NCBI RefSeq assembly: GCF_012843905.1 | Contig: NZ_JABAGC010000012.1 | Coordinates: 16,346-80,345, forward strand | Direction of reading: 5' to 3' | Length of the DNA stretch: 64,000 nt | Source of the DNA: Clostridium sp. SM-530-WT-3G | GTDB taxonomy: Bacteria > Bacillota > Clostridia > Clostridiales > Clostridiaceae | Notes under the pieces: generated by a model | Database searches by the model: none | What the model was told of the DNA's origin: nothing | What the model saw: only the letters and a program-made list of their open reading frames with translations | Made by a program: the position numbers and the translations under genes | Shown: positions 18,741-27,648 of the stretch, piece after piece | Layout: each line of letters starts with the position of its first letter | Numbering within the stretch: position 1 is the first letter of the stretch

Positions 18741-19949
18741 TTACATAACATCACATATCCTAGTTAGACTTCTTATTAAATCACATCCATCCCATACTAA
18801 TGAAAAGTCCGCTGCCTTACCTATAGGTACTATTCTATCTATGCCTGTAAGTCCATTTTTAAAAACCCATTTTCTAATTTCTAGCGGATCTATTCCAAAG
18901 TATGATACTGTTTGATATTTATTAGTAATTATTGAAGCTAACGAATTCAAATTATTATCACTATACTCAAAAAAAATACCACCTGCACATTTAAAATCCT
19001 CAATATTATCGGTTAATGAATTTAATTGTATTCTATTAATTAAATTATCTTCTAAATTTTCTATATGTATATCCTCTAAGCAAATTGCACACCTATATGA
19101 AGTCAATAACTTATCAACCACAATTACTGATTCTAATGTATATTTATTTACTATAAACTCATGAAGAGCACTCCAAAAAATTTTTTTTGCTATACCTATA
19201 TTTTCATTATCTCCTAACCAAACTATTAGTCTAGGAGAAGAACATGCATTTTGATCATATAAATATGTGTCATTATAGAAATCTTGAGCTAATTTTTTCA
19301 TATTTGGATGATTAATAATATCCATTGAATTAATTATCGCTATAGAATATCTATCAGCAAAAGCTATATCTATAGATCTAATGGGAATATTAAATTTACG
19401 TATCTTATTTATAGTGTTATCCCCGCCCCAAATAATTCTCGAATCACATATCGAAGAAAAATATTCTGTTAAATTAGAATCTCTATTATAATTTAATATC
19501 AAAATATAATCTTTTAAAATACCCCCGTGCTTTTTTAAAACTTTTGATAATAATTTACAAACAATTTTAGTTTGTTCAAATTTTTTAGATGATATTCTAA
19601 CAATACAACTATTTCCACTTAACAAGCCTACTACTAACGAGTATGCAAAATTAATAGGTACATTTGATGGGGCAATATGAAAACTAAGACCTCTTCCAAT
19701 ATGTGATTTATTTATTTCAATATACTTTTCTTTTAGCCTCTCTATATTCGCTTTTCTACAGAAAAATCCAAAGGTAATAATATCAGCATATTTCTTAGCT
19801 TCTTTATCTAACATTATTGCTTTGGATAACTCATTCAAAAAATTACATACTTGCGCCGAAAACGGTTGTAATGCTTTTAACTTCTTCATTTCTTCAAACG
19901 ATTTTCCGTTGTAATACAAGTAATTAATATTATTTAAATTTATCTGCAT
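18741..19949 (-). CDS. LuxC-family acyl-CoA/acyl-ACP reductase
   Basis: LuxC (PF05893) reduces an activated acyl group to an aldehyde with NADPH. The 402-residue protein has the family's aldehyde-dehydrogenase-like fold: 'GRGLSFHIAPSNVPINFAYS' (nucleotide-binding side), 'DIAFADRYSIAIINS', and the catalytic cysteine in YDQNACSSPRLIVWLG. The ATG at 19949 is preferred over an upstream GTG because GGGGGTG lies at proper distance; it overlaps luxE by 20 bp. There is no luxAB nearby, so light emission is not the role. Within a sigma-D-linked glycan island it probably makes an aldehyde used in a sugar or sugar substituent (inference). It is the last gene of the cluster. Confidence 0.88.
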   Translation of the reverse strand: MQINLNNINYLYYNGKSFEEMKKLKALQPFSAQVCNFLNELSKAIMLDKEAKKYADIITFGFFCRKANIERLKEKYIEINKSHIGRGLSFHIAPSNVPINFAYSLVVGLLSGNSCIVRISSKKFEQTKIVCKLLSKVLKKHGGILKDYILILNYNRDSNLTEYFSSICDSRIIWGGDNTINKIRKFNIPIRSIDIAFADRYSIAIINSMDIINHPNMKKLAQDFYNDTYLYDQNACSSPRLIVWLGDNENIGIAKKIFWSALHEFIVNKYTLESVIVVDKLLTSYRCAICLEDIHIENLEDNLINRIQLNSLTDNIEDFKCAGGIFFEYSDNNLNSLASIITNKYQTVSYFGIDPLEIRKWVFKNGLTGIDRIVPIGKAADFSLVWDGCDLIRSLTRICDVM

Positions 19950-21015
19950 ATGTATCACTACACCCCCGTATTTCAGAATTCTTAATCCTTCCAGTTATTT
20001 TAAAATACTTACCTAATCTTCCACAAGCGCAATCATCTTCACCTAAAAGAATTCCTTCATCTTCCGTTAATAATATATGCCCTGGATAAGACTCTGGTAA
20101 TATAGATACAACTTCAATTATTCCTTTTTCTCCAATAGAGGAAACTGAAAAATCAAATGGATTCCTAACTATAATATCCGAATATATACTACTATGAAAA
20201 TGACCACACTCACATTCCATATATATACTACCTGTTTGTTCAACCATCCCATAATAATCATATATTTTTTTGATTCCGCATATAGAATTTAATCCCTGCT
20301 TAAATTTTTCAGCAGTAACAGCTTTATCCATCATATTTTTCCATCCACCTCCATGAATTAAAATACCATTTGATAAATCTATTTTTTTACCACTATTTTT
20401 TAATTCTGTATAGAAATGTTGCCAAATCATAAATGTAAAACCAAATACTAATATTGATTCGTTTTTATGCTTTTCTAAAAATGTTACTAATGAATCTATA
20501 TTTAAACTCATATCATCATTTAATGCATAAACTCTATCATACGAAAACATTTGAAATCCTAATATCCCTGCCCCTCTAGCTGAAAACATAGCTCTATTTT
20601 TTACCACTTCTGATGTATCTAATATTATCATTGGCAATCTTTTAGATCCAATAAATGATGATATTATTTTACCTAAAGCTTTAGTTTGACTTAATGCAGT
20701 TTTCTTATTCAAATAAATTTTAGACACTTTATTTCCAGTAGTGCCCGATGACATCATTGTTTTTAAAACATTTTCTGCTTCCACACTAACTAGATTAAAT
20801 TCTTTAAACATTCTTACTGGTAAAAATGGAATATCATAGTAATTTGATATATTATTAACTTCAATCCCTTTGCTATCAATTATCCTTCTATATTCATCAC
20901 ATGAATTATAATGATGCTTAGTTAAATGCCTAAGATACTCATTTAAAAATTCATGTTTTTCTTCTCTATTTAAGCAATATGGATCTCTCTTGAATACTTG
21001 ACTATAATCAATCAT
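19930..21015 (-). CDS. LuxE-family acyl-protein synthetase
   Basis: LuxE (PF04443) adenylates an acid and passes the acyl group to the LuxC partner. Visible are 'PFLPVRMFKEFNLVS', the AMP-binding loop MMSSGTTGNKVSKIYL, 'GAGILGFQMFSYDRVYALNDD' and 'YDYYGMVEQTGSIYMECECGH', the last with the Cys/His residues seen in the family. I chose ATG at 21015 (361 residues), preceded by GGAGGA; a longer reading has no support. It overlaps the AMP ligase by 8 bp and luxC by 20 bp, so the three are translationally coupled. Confidence 0.88.
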   Translation of the reverse strand: MIDYSQVFKRDPYCLNREEKHEFLNEYLRHLTKHHYNSCDEYRRIIDSKGIEVNNISNYYDIPFLPVRMFKEFNLVSVEAENVLKTMMSSGTTGNKVSKIYLNKKTALSQTKALGKIISSFIGSKRLPMIILDTSEVVKNRAMFSARGAGILGFQMFSYDRVYALNDDMSLNIDSLVTFLEKHKNESILVFGFTFMIWQHFYTELKNSGKKIDLSNGILIHGGGWKNMMDKAVTAEKFKQGLNSICGIKKIYDYYGMVEQTGSIYMECECGHFHSSIYSDIIVRNPFDFSVSSIGEKGIIEVVSILPESYPGHILLTEDEGILLGEDDCACGRLGKYFKITGRIKNSEIRGCSDTYADKFK

Positions 21016-22420
21016 AAAATTCCTCCAACTTAGCATATAAGGTTTTGCCTGCTTCATTCTTAGGTATTTCATTGACTTCTCTTATCTTAAATGCACTTAA
21101 ATTTAATCCTGTAGTTTCAGTAATAAACTTTTTAATATGAGTCGATAAAGAAATATCTGTAACAAATATATACATTTTATCATCAACACCAGAACATGCG
21201 CACTCTATATCTTGAAATTTATTCTTCAATAATCTTTCAGCTTCATCAAGGTTTATTCTATTCCCAAAAATTTTCAAAAATCTTTTTTTTCTTCCTACTA
21301 TATAAAAATACCCATCATCATCTCTTTTGGCCATATCTCCAGTTACTAAAACTCCTCTATTTTCATCTCCCTTAGAAAGATCACTCCCACACTCAGCATA
21401 ACCTAAAGTTACATTATCACCTTTATATTTAAGTTCTCCTACCACATTAGCATAGATAATTTTATTATTATTAATATCTATCAATTCAAATTCCCCGCCT
21501 GGAATTGCAACCCCTACACTTCCATATTTTTCCAAAGATTTATAATGCGGTAAGTATGCCATCCTCGCTGTAGCTTCTGTTTGTCCATACATTACAACAA
21601 ACTTTATATTATTCTCTTGTGCATATTTTGCAAATTTTTTATGCAATTCAAGTGATAATTTACCACCTGCTTGAGTAATTGTTTTTAAAGAAGGTAAATC
21701 CATTCTAAAAAATTTTAACTTATTTAATATCTCATAAGTATATGGAACTCCTCCAAACGATGTCGCTTCTTCATTCCTAAAAAATTTCCAGAATTGCTTT
21801 TCCAAAATAGTTTTAGTTGTCAATAAAATAGTTGCTCCTGCATATAAATGGCTATTTATTATAGATAAACCATATGTATAATTCATAGGCAAGGTTGTTA
21901 TTGGTCTTTCAAAACTATCTATTTCTAAATACTGAACAATTGATTCTGTATTAGCTAAAATATTTCTATAGCTTTGGCGTACTAATTTAGGACTACCTGT
22001 TGAACCTGATGTAGTTAATAATAATGCTAAATTATCATGTAATTTATATTCATGATTATATTTTGTTTTTACTAATGAATAATTAAAAAGCTCTAAAATA
22101 CAAGTATATTCCTTGAATTTGTCTTTAGCTGATAAAGGAATCCATAAATAATCTGGTTTATAATTTTCTATAAGACCTTTTAATAAGTTTCTATCTATTC
22201 CCGCATCCAAAAGTAATGGTACAATGTTATTATTCAAAAAAGATGTATATCCTAATAATGAACCTAATGTATTAGTACATAATGAAAATACTAATGCTCT
22301 TTCTCTTATATGTTCTTTTATAATCTCTCCTTTTTTATCCAATTCATGATAAGTTATTTTCTCTCCATTTTCATCAACAGCTGCAACTTTATCAGAATAT
22401 TTATCAAATTTCCACATCAT
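21008..22420 (-). CDS. AMP-dependent acyl ligase (ANL superfamily)
   Basis: The 470-residue enzyme activates a carboxylic acid as acyl-AMP, probably for loading onto the adjacent carrier protein. ANL motifs are in order: LLLTTSGSTGSPKLVRQS (A3), VMYGQTEATARMAY (A5), VTGDMAKRDDDGYFYIVGRKKRFLK (A7-A8 area; key residues GD, GR and K), and the C-terminal catalytic lysine in NEAGKTLY (A10). It is shorter than typical acyl-CoA synthetases, with a compact N-terminal domain. It overlaps the acyl carrier gene by 17 bp. The substrate cannot be read from sequence. Confidence 0.9.
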   Translation of the reverse strand: MMWKFDKYSDKVAAVDENGEKITYHELDKKGEIIKEHIRERALVFSLCTNTLGSLLGYTSFLNNNIVPLLLDAGIDRNLLKGLIENYKPDYLWIPLSAKDKFKEYTCILELFNYSLVKTKYNHEYKLHDNLALLLTTSGSTGSPKLVRQSYRNILANTESIVQYLEIDSFERPITTLPMNYTYGLSIINSHLYAGATILLTTKTILEKQFWKFFRNEEATSFGGVPYTYEILNKLKFFRMDLPSLKTITQAGGKLSLELHKKFAKYAQENNIKFVVMYGQTEATARMAYLPHYKSLEKYGSVGVAIPGGEFELIDINNNKIIYANVVGELKYKGDNVTLGYAECGSDLSKGDENRGVLVTGDMAKRDDDGYFYIVGRKKRFLKIFGNRINLDEAERLLKNKFQDIECACSGVDDKMYIFVTDISLSTHIKKFITETTGLNLSAFKIREVNEIPKNEAGKTLYAKLEEFYD

Positions 22421-22640
22421 ACTTATTTAAAATTTCCTTTCCCTTTTCAAATGAATTAAAATCGATAATATCATCAGTATCCATCATTATATCAAATATT
22501 TCTTCTAATGCTGCCATTAGACTCATGTGCCCTACTGAGTCCCATTCATTAATTTCTTGGTATTTTAAACCGTCTAATTGTGATTCTTCTATTTCAAAAG
22601 TTTCTATAAATGCATTTTTATATTTTTCCAAATTTATCAT
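22404..22640 (-). CDS. Acyl carrier protein
   Basis: The 78-residue acidic protein has the phosphopantetheine attachment motif EWDSVGHMSLM, with Ser about residue 36 as the modified residue, and a short four-helix-length fold. DSVG replaces the DSL of primary-metabolism ACP, typical of dedicated pathway carriers. It lies 1 bp after the transketolase C subunit and overlaps the AMP ligase, so ligase and carrier are a likely pair. A clear AGAGG site precedes ATG. Confidence 0.92.
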   Translation of the reverse strand: MINLEKYKNAFIETFEIEESQLDGLKYQEINEWDSVGHMSLMAALEEIFDIMMDTDDIIDFNSFEKGKEILNKYDVEI

Positions 22641-22641
22641 G

Positions 22642-23616
22642 TTAATTTACCTCTTTATATCTATTAATTATTTTACTTGCAATTTGTTGTGATTCTAATC
22701 CATATTGGTGTAAAAGATAATTATAATCACCAGCATGCTTGAATTCATCTGAAATACCTATTATCTGATGAGGAGGCCTCTTATTGAACTTAGATAAATA
22801 TTCCGCTATCGCGCCTCCTAAACCACCATTAACACTATGTTCTTCAACTGTTACAATCAACTTAGCACTTGTGGCTTTTTTTATTGCACTAATATCTAAT
22901 GGCTTAATTGTATGCATATTTATTACACTACAGCTAACCCCCTCTTCTTCAATAATGTTGGCTGCCTCAAGGGAATTATTTACCATTGTACCCGTAGCAA
23001 TTATTGCAATATCCAAACCTTCTTTTAATGTTATTGCATTTCCAATCTTATATTCATAGTCTTCTTTATATACTATTGGATTATTCATAATACCAGTAAG
23101 CCTTAAATAAACTGGCCCATCATGTTCAGCTGCTGCAAAAGTTGCTTTTATTGTTTCTGTACAATCAGCCGGCGATAATATAGTAATATTAGGTATTGCC
23201 CTCATTATTGCAATATCATCAAAACTCATATGCGTAGCTCCTAATATCCCTGCTGATAATCCTGAACTTAGTCCTACAAGTTTAATGCCTAATTTCATAT
23301 ACCCCATATTTACTCTTACTTGATCGCAACTACGTGTTGTTGCAAAAGCAGCATATGTAGTAGCAAATGGATTTAATCCTTCTTTTGCCATTCCTGCTGC
23401 AATTCCTATCATATTTTGCTCTGCTATTCCTATATTATATAACTTCTCAGAATACTTCTTTTTGAACCTTTCTAATCCTGAATAAAAAGTTAAATCTGAT
23501 GTTAAAATTACTACATCATTATATAATTCAGGTAATTTCAATGCAGCAATACCAAATGAGCCACAAGATCCAAGTTTAGCCCATGTTTTTATATTTCTCG
23601 AATTAAACTCCAACAT
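22642..23616 (-). CDS. Transketolase, C-terminal subunit
   Basis: The 324-residue protein has the pyrimidine-binding (PP) and C-terminal domains of transketolase: YNIGIAEQNMIGIAAGMA (with the conserved glutamate), FATTYAAFATTRSCDQVR, 'ILSPADCTETI' and VTVEEHSVNGGLGGAIAEYL. With the adjacent N-terminal subunit it should form a TPP enzyme that moves a two-carbon ketol unit onto an aldehyde. Split transketolases are frequent in sugar/natural-product clusters. It is 2 bp from the N-subunit gene. Its physical linkage to an aldehyde-generating LuxC is suggestive. Confidence 0.92.
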   Translation of the reverse strand: MLEFNSRNIKTWAKLGSCGSFGIAALKLPELYNDVVILTSDLTFYSGLERFKKKYSEKLYNIGIAEQNMIGIAAGMAKEGLNPFATTYAAFATTRSCDQVRVNMGYMKLGIKLVGLSSGLSAGILGATHMSFDDIAIMRAIPNITILSPADCTETIKATFAAAEHDGPVYLRLTGIMNNPIVYKEDYEYKIGNAITLKEGLDIAIIATGTMVNNSLEAANIIEEEGVSCSVINMHTIKPLDISAIKKATSAKLIVTVEEHSVNGGLGGAIAEYLSKFNKRPPHQIIGISDEFKHAGDYNYLLHQYGLESQQIASKIINRYKEVN

Positions 23617-23618
23617 AA

Positions 23619-24446
23619 TTACACCTCTAGTTCATTCATAGCACTTTCAAATTGTTCTTTACTTAATTTTGAATGATGCCATAATGGATTATTCTCCATA
23701 AAAGAAACTCCTTTTCCTTTAATAGTATTTGCAATAATAGCTATGGGCATATCTGATTTTTTAGTTAAAGCATCATATAGTTGCTCTATATCATGTCCAT
23801 CGACATCAATTACATTCCAGCCAAAAGCTTTCCATTTTTCTGATAGACTCTCCATAGATAAAACATTTTTAGTCTCACCATCATACTGCAATCCATTTTT
23901 ATCAACAATAGCTACAATATTATTTAAATTGTAGTGGGAAGCTGACGCTGCTGCTTCCCATATAGCTCCTTCATCACATTCTCCATCACCTAATAACACA
24001 AATACTCTTGAAGTTAGATTATTTTTTTTCTTCAATGCCAAACAACTTCCAACTCCCAATGATAAACCTTGTCCTAAACTTCCACTTGAAAACTCAATTC
24101 CTTTATCTAGCTTCATAGACGGATGTCCATATAAATATGTATCATTAGATTTAAAAGTTGCTAAATCATCATTAGAAATTATTCCTATTTGATTCAACGC
24201 TGTATACAATGCCAAAACACCATGTCCCTTACTTAAAATAAATCTATCTCTTAATTCTGAAGTAACATTACTTTCATTTATATTCATTACACCAATATAA
24301 AGAGTTGCCATAATTTCAATTATTGAAAGACTCCCGCCAATATGTCCTCCAAAGTTTTTTGCATTATATATCATCTCTATTGATTTACGTCTCATTTCTC
24401 TAGCACCTATAGCAATTAATTGAATTTTTTTCTCTTTCCTAATCAT
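23619..24446 (-). CDS. Transketolase, N-terminal subunit
   Basis: The 275-residue protein is the TPP pyrophosphate-binding half: FGGHIGGSLSIIEIMATLY, 'RDRFILSKGHGVLALYTAL', FSSGSLGQGLSLGVGSCLA, and the TPP motif VLLGDGECDEGAIWEAA ending at VDKNGLQYDG. ATGA overlap with the upstream SDR gene shows coupling. Together with the C-subunit gene it gives a complete transketolase. Whether it uses a central-metabolism ketose as donor is unknown. Confidence 0.92.
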   Translation of the reverse strand: MIRKEKKIQLIAIGAREMRRKSIEMIYNAKNFGGHIGGSLSIIEIMATLYIGVMNINESNVTSELRDRFILSKGHGVLALYTALNQIGIISNDDLATFKSNDTYLYGHPSMKLDKGIEFSSGSLGQGLSLGVGSCLALKKKNNLTSRVFVLLGDGECDEGAIWEAAASASHYNLNNIVAIVDKNGLQYDGETKNVLSMESLSEKWKAFGWNVIDVDGHDIEQLYDALTKKSDMPIAIIANTIKGKGVSFMENNPLWHHSKLSKEQFESAMNELEV

Positions 24447-25192
24447 ATAATTCCTCCATCAACTCTCAAAACTTGACCAGTAATAAATGATGACCTGTCA
24501 GAAGCTAAGAATACTATTGCATCTGCTATTTCCTCTGTTTTTCCTAATCTCCCCATAGAAATCTCCCTAATCATTTCTTTTTTAGCATTTATCTCCATTA
24601 GTTTTGCCATATCTGTATCAGTTAAGCCAGGTGCAATAGCATTCACTCTTATTCTAATAGGCGCTAATTCAGCCGCTAAAGTCCTTGTAAATGCAATAAG
24701 CGCAGCTTTAGATGTACCATATGCACAGTTTCCCCTTTTCAAATCTAACCCTGAAACAGAGGATACATTTATTATTGCACCTTTTGATTGTTTTTTCATA
24801 AACTTTAGTATCAATTGAGTAAGCTCTAATACCGAAAAAAAATTAACATCAAAAACTTCCTTTATTTTATTCACAGACGTCATTTGAAACAATCCACCAT
24901 GAGCAATACCTGCATTATTTACTAATACATCTATAGAAATTTCTTTCATTTGAAGTTTTCTTATTTCTCTTTTCATATCATCATAATTAACTAAATCAAA
25001 ATATACTGGTATAATTACGATATTATATTTATTTTTTACTTTTATTAGATACTGTTCATATTCATCACTTTTTTTCCTAGCATGAGCAATTATAGTATTT
25101 GCACCATTTTGGGCAAATACCTCAACTAATTTTTTACCAATCCCCCTGTTACATCCCGTAATAAAAATATTTTTATTTTCTAATAACCTCAA
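24443..25192 (-). CDS. Short-chain dehydrogenase/reductase
   Basis: This 249-residue NAD(P)H oxidoreductase has the SDR hallmarks: FITGCNRGIGKKL (cofactor loop), VNNAGIAHGG, catalytic SVSGLD serine with YGTSKAALIA (Tyr-xxx-Lys), and 'AIAPGLTDTDM'. It resembles FabG-type beta-ketoacyl or keto-sugar reductases. Located between the GNAT and transketolase genes with 4-bp overlaps on both sides, it may reduce the ketone that a transketolase step would leave (inference). It is not assignable to fatty-acid synthesis by context. Confidence 0.9.
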   Translation of the reverse strand: MRLLENKNIFITGCNRGIGKKLVEVFAQNGANTIIAHARKKSDEYEQYLIKVKNKYNIVIIPVYFDLVNYDDMKREIRKLQMKEISIDVLVNNAGIAHGGLFQMTSVNKIKEVFDVNFFSVLELTQLILKFMKKQSKGAIINVSSVSGLDLKRGNCAYGTSKAALIAFTRTLAAELAPIRIRVNAIAPGLTDTDMAKLMEINAKKEMIREISMGRLGKTEEIADAIVFLASDRSSFITGQVLRVDGGII

Positions 25193-25929
25193 TAATTTTC
25201 CCCCTTTTTATTATGATAAATATATACATAATTAGTTTCGTTAAACTGAAACCCCAAAATTGAATGCATCCTAACTGTATTGCTATTATTAGTAGAAATA
25301 TATGTAGACACCATTTTGCCACCTTTCTTAACAACTTCACATAATGGCTTATAATTAAATATATAACCTAATCCAGTATTCCTATAATCATTATATATAC
25401 CTGCTAAAAATGGATAATAAGTATCTTTTTCTATCTCCTTTAACATAAAAAAACCTACATGTTTTTCCTTGTAAACTAACTTAAAAGCTTCAGCACCTTT
25501 TGAAAGTTCATCTTTAATCCAACCAATGTATCTTTTACTTGCTTGTTCGATTGTAAAACTAGGGTCTAAATAAATTCTATCTGTTGTAAACATTCCTTTA
25601 TTAATTTCATCAAAAAGTACACTATAATCTTTTTCATTCATTAGCGAATAAGAGACATTATCACTTAACCGCTTTGGTATTCCTTTCAATTCTATATTCT
25701 CCAAATCATGAGTAACACGAATTATGCATTCAATAAAATTATATCCAAGTTTATTTAGCAAAAACATTGCATCTATTTTTCCTGCTGGAACTTTTACCAC
25801 TATATATTGTGAATCTATTTTTCTTAAAGTTTCTTCTATATCATCAATAGTATCTTTTTCTTCTATAATAATTTCTATTGTATCAACTCCAATATTTCTC
25901 TTTTCCCAAAATGCATCTATTATTTTCAT
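25189..25929 (-). CDS. GNAT-family N-acyltransferase, WecD-like
   Basis: The protein has a weak N-terminal half and a C-terminal GNAT core: 'GFFMLKEIEKDTYYPFLAGIYNDYRNTGLGYIFNYKPL' (strand, then the acyl-CoA loop; R-x-x-G-x-G here as RNTGLG) and 'STNNSNTVRMHSILGFQF', the usual N-x-x-x-x-x-L-GF end. This resembles TDP-fucosamine acetyltransferase WecD, which acts after WecE, encoded just upstream. I chose the ATG at 25929 (246 residues), with GGGAG upstream; a longer TTG reading to 25998 lacks a ribosome site. It would acylate the 4-amino sugar. Confidence 0.72.
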   Translation of the reverse strand: MKIIDAFWEKRNIGVDTIEIIIEEKDTIDDIEETLRKIDSQYIVVKVPAGKIDAMFLLNKLGYNFIECIIRVTHDLENIELKGIPKRLSDNVSYSLMNEKDYSVLFDEINKGMFTTDRIYLDPSFTIEQASKRYIGWIKDELSKGAEAFKLVYKEKHVGFFMLKEIEKDTYYPFLAGIYNDYRNTGLGYIFNYKPLCEVVKKGGKMVSTYISTNNSNTVRMHSILGFQFNETNYVYIYHNKKGENY

Positions 25930-26064
25930 ACTGTTCTCCCTAACTCCCTTAGGTAAATATCTATTACTTAGTTTATTTTTTCTTATAAATAATTGCAATT
26001 AAATTCTATTATATAATATGTTTTATTAGCATATTTATAGTAATTATTCAAAAAAAAGATTCAA

Positions 26065-27198
26065 TTACTTGTTATAAAAGCTTATTATTTTTTCAACTAC
26101 ATAATTCACTAATTCTTCTGTAATCGAAAAATACATTGGTAATCTCAATAACCTTTCGCTTTCCTTAGTAGTATAGATATCCTCGCCATGAAATCTACTA
26201 AAATGCGCTCCAGCTTTAGTTGAATGTAAAGGTATGTAATGAAACACACTTAATATATTGTTTTCTTTCAAATATTTTATTAGCTCATTTCTCTCCTCCA
26301 AATTTTTACACTTTATATAAAACATATGTGCATTATGTATACAATCCTTAGGTATAAACGGAAGATTAATTAAATTTCTTATTTCAAGATTTTTCAATCC
26401 TTTATAATATAAATTCCAATATTTCATTCTATCATTATTTATCTTTTCTGCTTCTGTTAATTGAGCATAAAGATATGCTGCATTCAATTCACTTGGTAAA
26501 AATGACGACCCTATATCAATCCATGAGTACTTATCGACTTGTCCTCTAAAAAATTTACTTCTATCTGTACCCTTTTCTCTTATTATTTCAGCTCTTTCAT
26601 TAAAATTCTGATTTTGAATAACTATAGCCCCACCTTCTCCCATACTATAATTTTTTGTCTCATGAAAACTATAGCATCCAAAATCTCCAATAGTCCCCAG
26701 AGATTGCCCCTTGTATGTAGACATTATACCTTGTGCCGCATCCTCAACTACAAATAAGTTATATTTTCTTGCTATATCCATTATTTTATTCATTTCACAA
26801 GCAACACCTGCATAATGAACAGGAATTATCACCTTAGTTTTTTCAGTTATTGCGTCTTCAATCAATTCTTCATTTATATTCATAGTATCTGGTCTTATAT
26901 CAACAAACACTATTCTTGCCCCTCTAAGAACAAATGCATTCACAGTTGATACAAAAGTATATGATGGTGCTATTACCTCATCACCTGGCTTTATATCACA
27001 TAATATAGCTGCCATTTCTAATGCATGTGTACATGATGTAGTTAAAAGAACTTTTTGAGCTTTTAGATTTTCTTCGATCCAATTATTACATTTTTTCGTA
27101 AATTCCCCATCACCACATAGCTTTCCATTTTCTCTTATAACTTGCCTTATATACTGTTCTTCTTTCCCAACTACTGGTGGGATATTAAATGGTATCAT
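26065..27198 (-). CDS. DegT/DnrJ/EryC1/StrS sugar aminotransferase, WecE-like
   Basis: The 377-residue PLP enzyme begins MIPFNIPPVVGKEEQYI, close to WecE (dTDP-4-keto-6-deoxyglucose transaminase). It shows PGDEVIAPSYTFVSTVNAF, VVEDAAQGIMSTYKGQSLG and the PLP lysine in SFHETKNYSMGEGGAI. It should place an amino group at C4 of a nucleotide-linked 6-deoxyhexose. The dTDP-glucose synthesis genes (rmlA/rmlB) are not in the window. It heads the operon running to luxC and has a sigma-D-like promoter about 390 bp upstream. Good GGAGG site. Confidence 0.9.
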   Translation of the reverse strand: MIPFNIPPVVGKEEQYIRQVIRENGKLCGDGEFTKKCNNWIEENLKAQKVLLTTSCTHALEMAAILCDIKPGDEVIAPSYTFVSTVNAFVLRGARIVFVDIRPDTMNINEELIEDAITEKTKVIIPVHYAGVACEMNKIMDIARKYNLFVVEDAAQGIMSTYKGQSLGTIGDFGCYSFHETKNYSMGEGGAIVIQNQNFNERAEIIREKGTDRSKFFRGQVDKYSWIDIGSSFLPSELNAAYLYAQLTEAEKINNDRMKYWNLYYKGLKNLEIRNLINLPFIPKDCIHNAHMFYIKCKNLEERNELIKYLKENNILSVFHYIPLHSTKAGAHFSRFHGEDIYTTKESERLLRLPMYFSITEELVNYVVEKIISFYNK

Positions 27199-27648
27199 TT
27201 TTCCTCCTTATAATTTAGATATTCTATTAATTCACACAAATTTCATATAGAAAAAATTCAGTGTAACTCTTCGTTATTTTTATAGTTTAAATGTATACTA
27301 CAGATAATTTCAGAAATTATTTTTACTATTTCTAATCATATATTTTCAATTCTTTATCAAATACACTCTTACATTTATCAACTATGAATACAAATTAATC
27401 CAACGATTAAAATTAATTCTGTTTAACCTTTATTAATTAAATAATACTATTTGAGATTATCTTTGATAACCCATTAAACTTAAATATATATCACTATTAT
27501 TTTAAATACTACATAATTAATAATTTATTAATTATTTTTTCTACAAATCTCATCCAAAAATATTTAATCACACTATAATTTATTACACTTTACTATCGAT
27601 AATAAATTAAATCATTTTATAGTTCTAAAAATACTTTTCTTAATAAAT
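27199..27648. other. Long leader/intergenic region before the aminotransferase operon
   Basis: This 450-bp AT-rich stretch contains no gene that I can support. Its far end holds a sigma-D-like promoter (27593-27619), which would give a transcript leader of roughly 390 nt before the aminotransferase ATG. I see no convincing terminator hairpin after the 1006-residue glycosyltransferase gene, and no riboswitch motif I recognise. Confidence 0.5.
27593..27619 (-). promoter_or_regulatory. Sigma-D-type promoter of the aminotransferase-to-luxC operon
   Basis: On the minus strand: TAAA (27616-27619), 15 bp, then ATCGATAG (27593-27600). This matches the sigma-D/FliA consensus TAAA-N15-GCCGATAA except at the flanking bases. 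Start of transcription would be near 27586. The spacing is identical to four other sites in the window. Confidence 0.65.

Noticed and set aside
18741..21015. luxC/luxE as a bioluminescence operon
   Set aside because: No luciferase luxA/luxB or luxD in the cluster, and the neighbours are sugar and flagellin genes in a strict-anaerobe-type genome.
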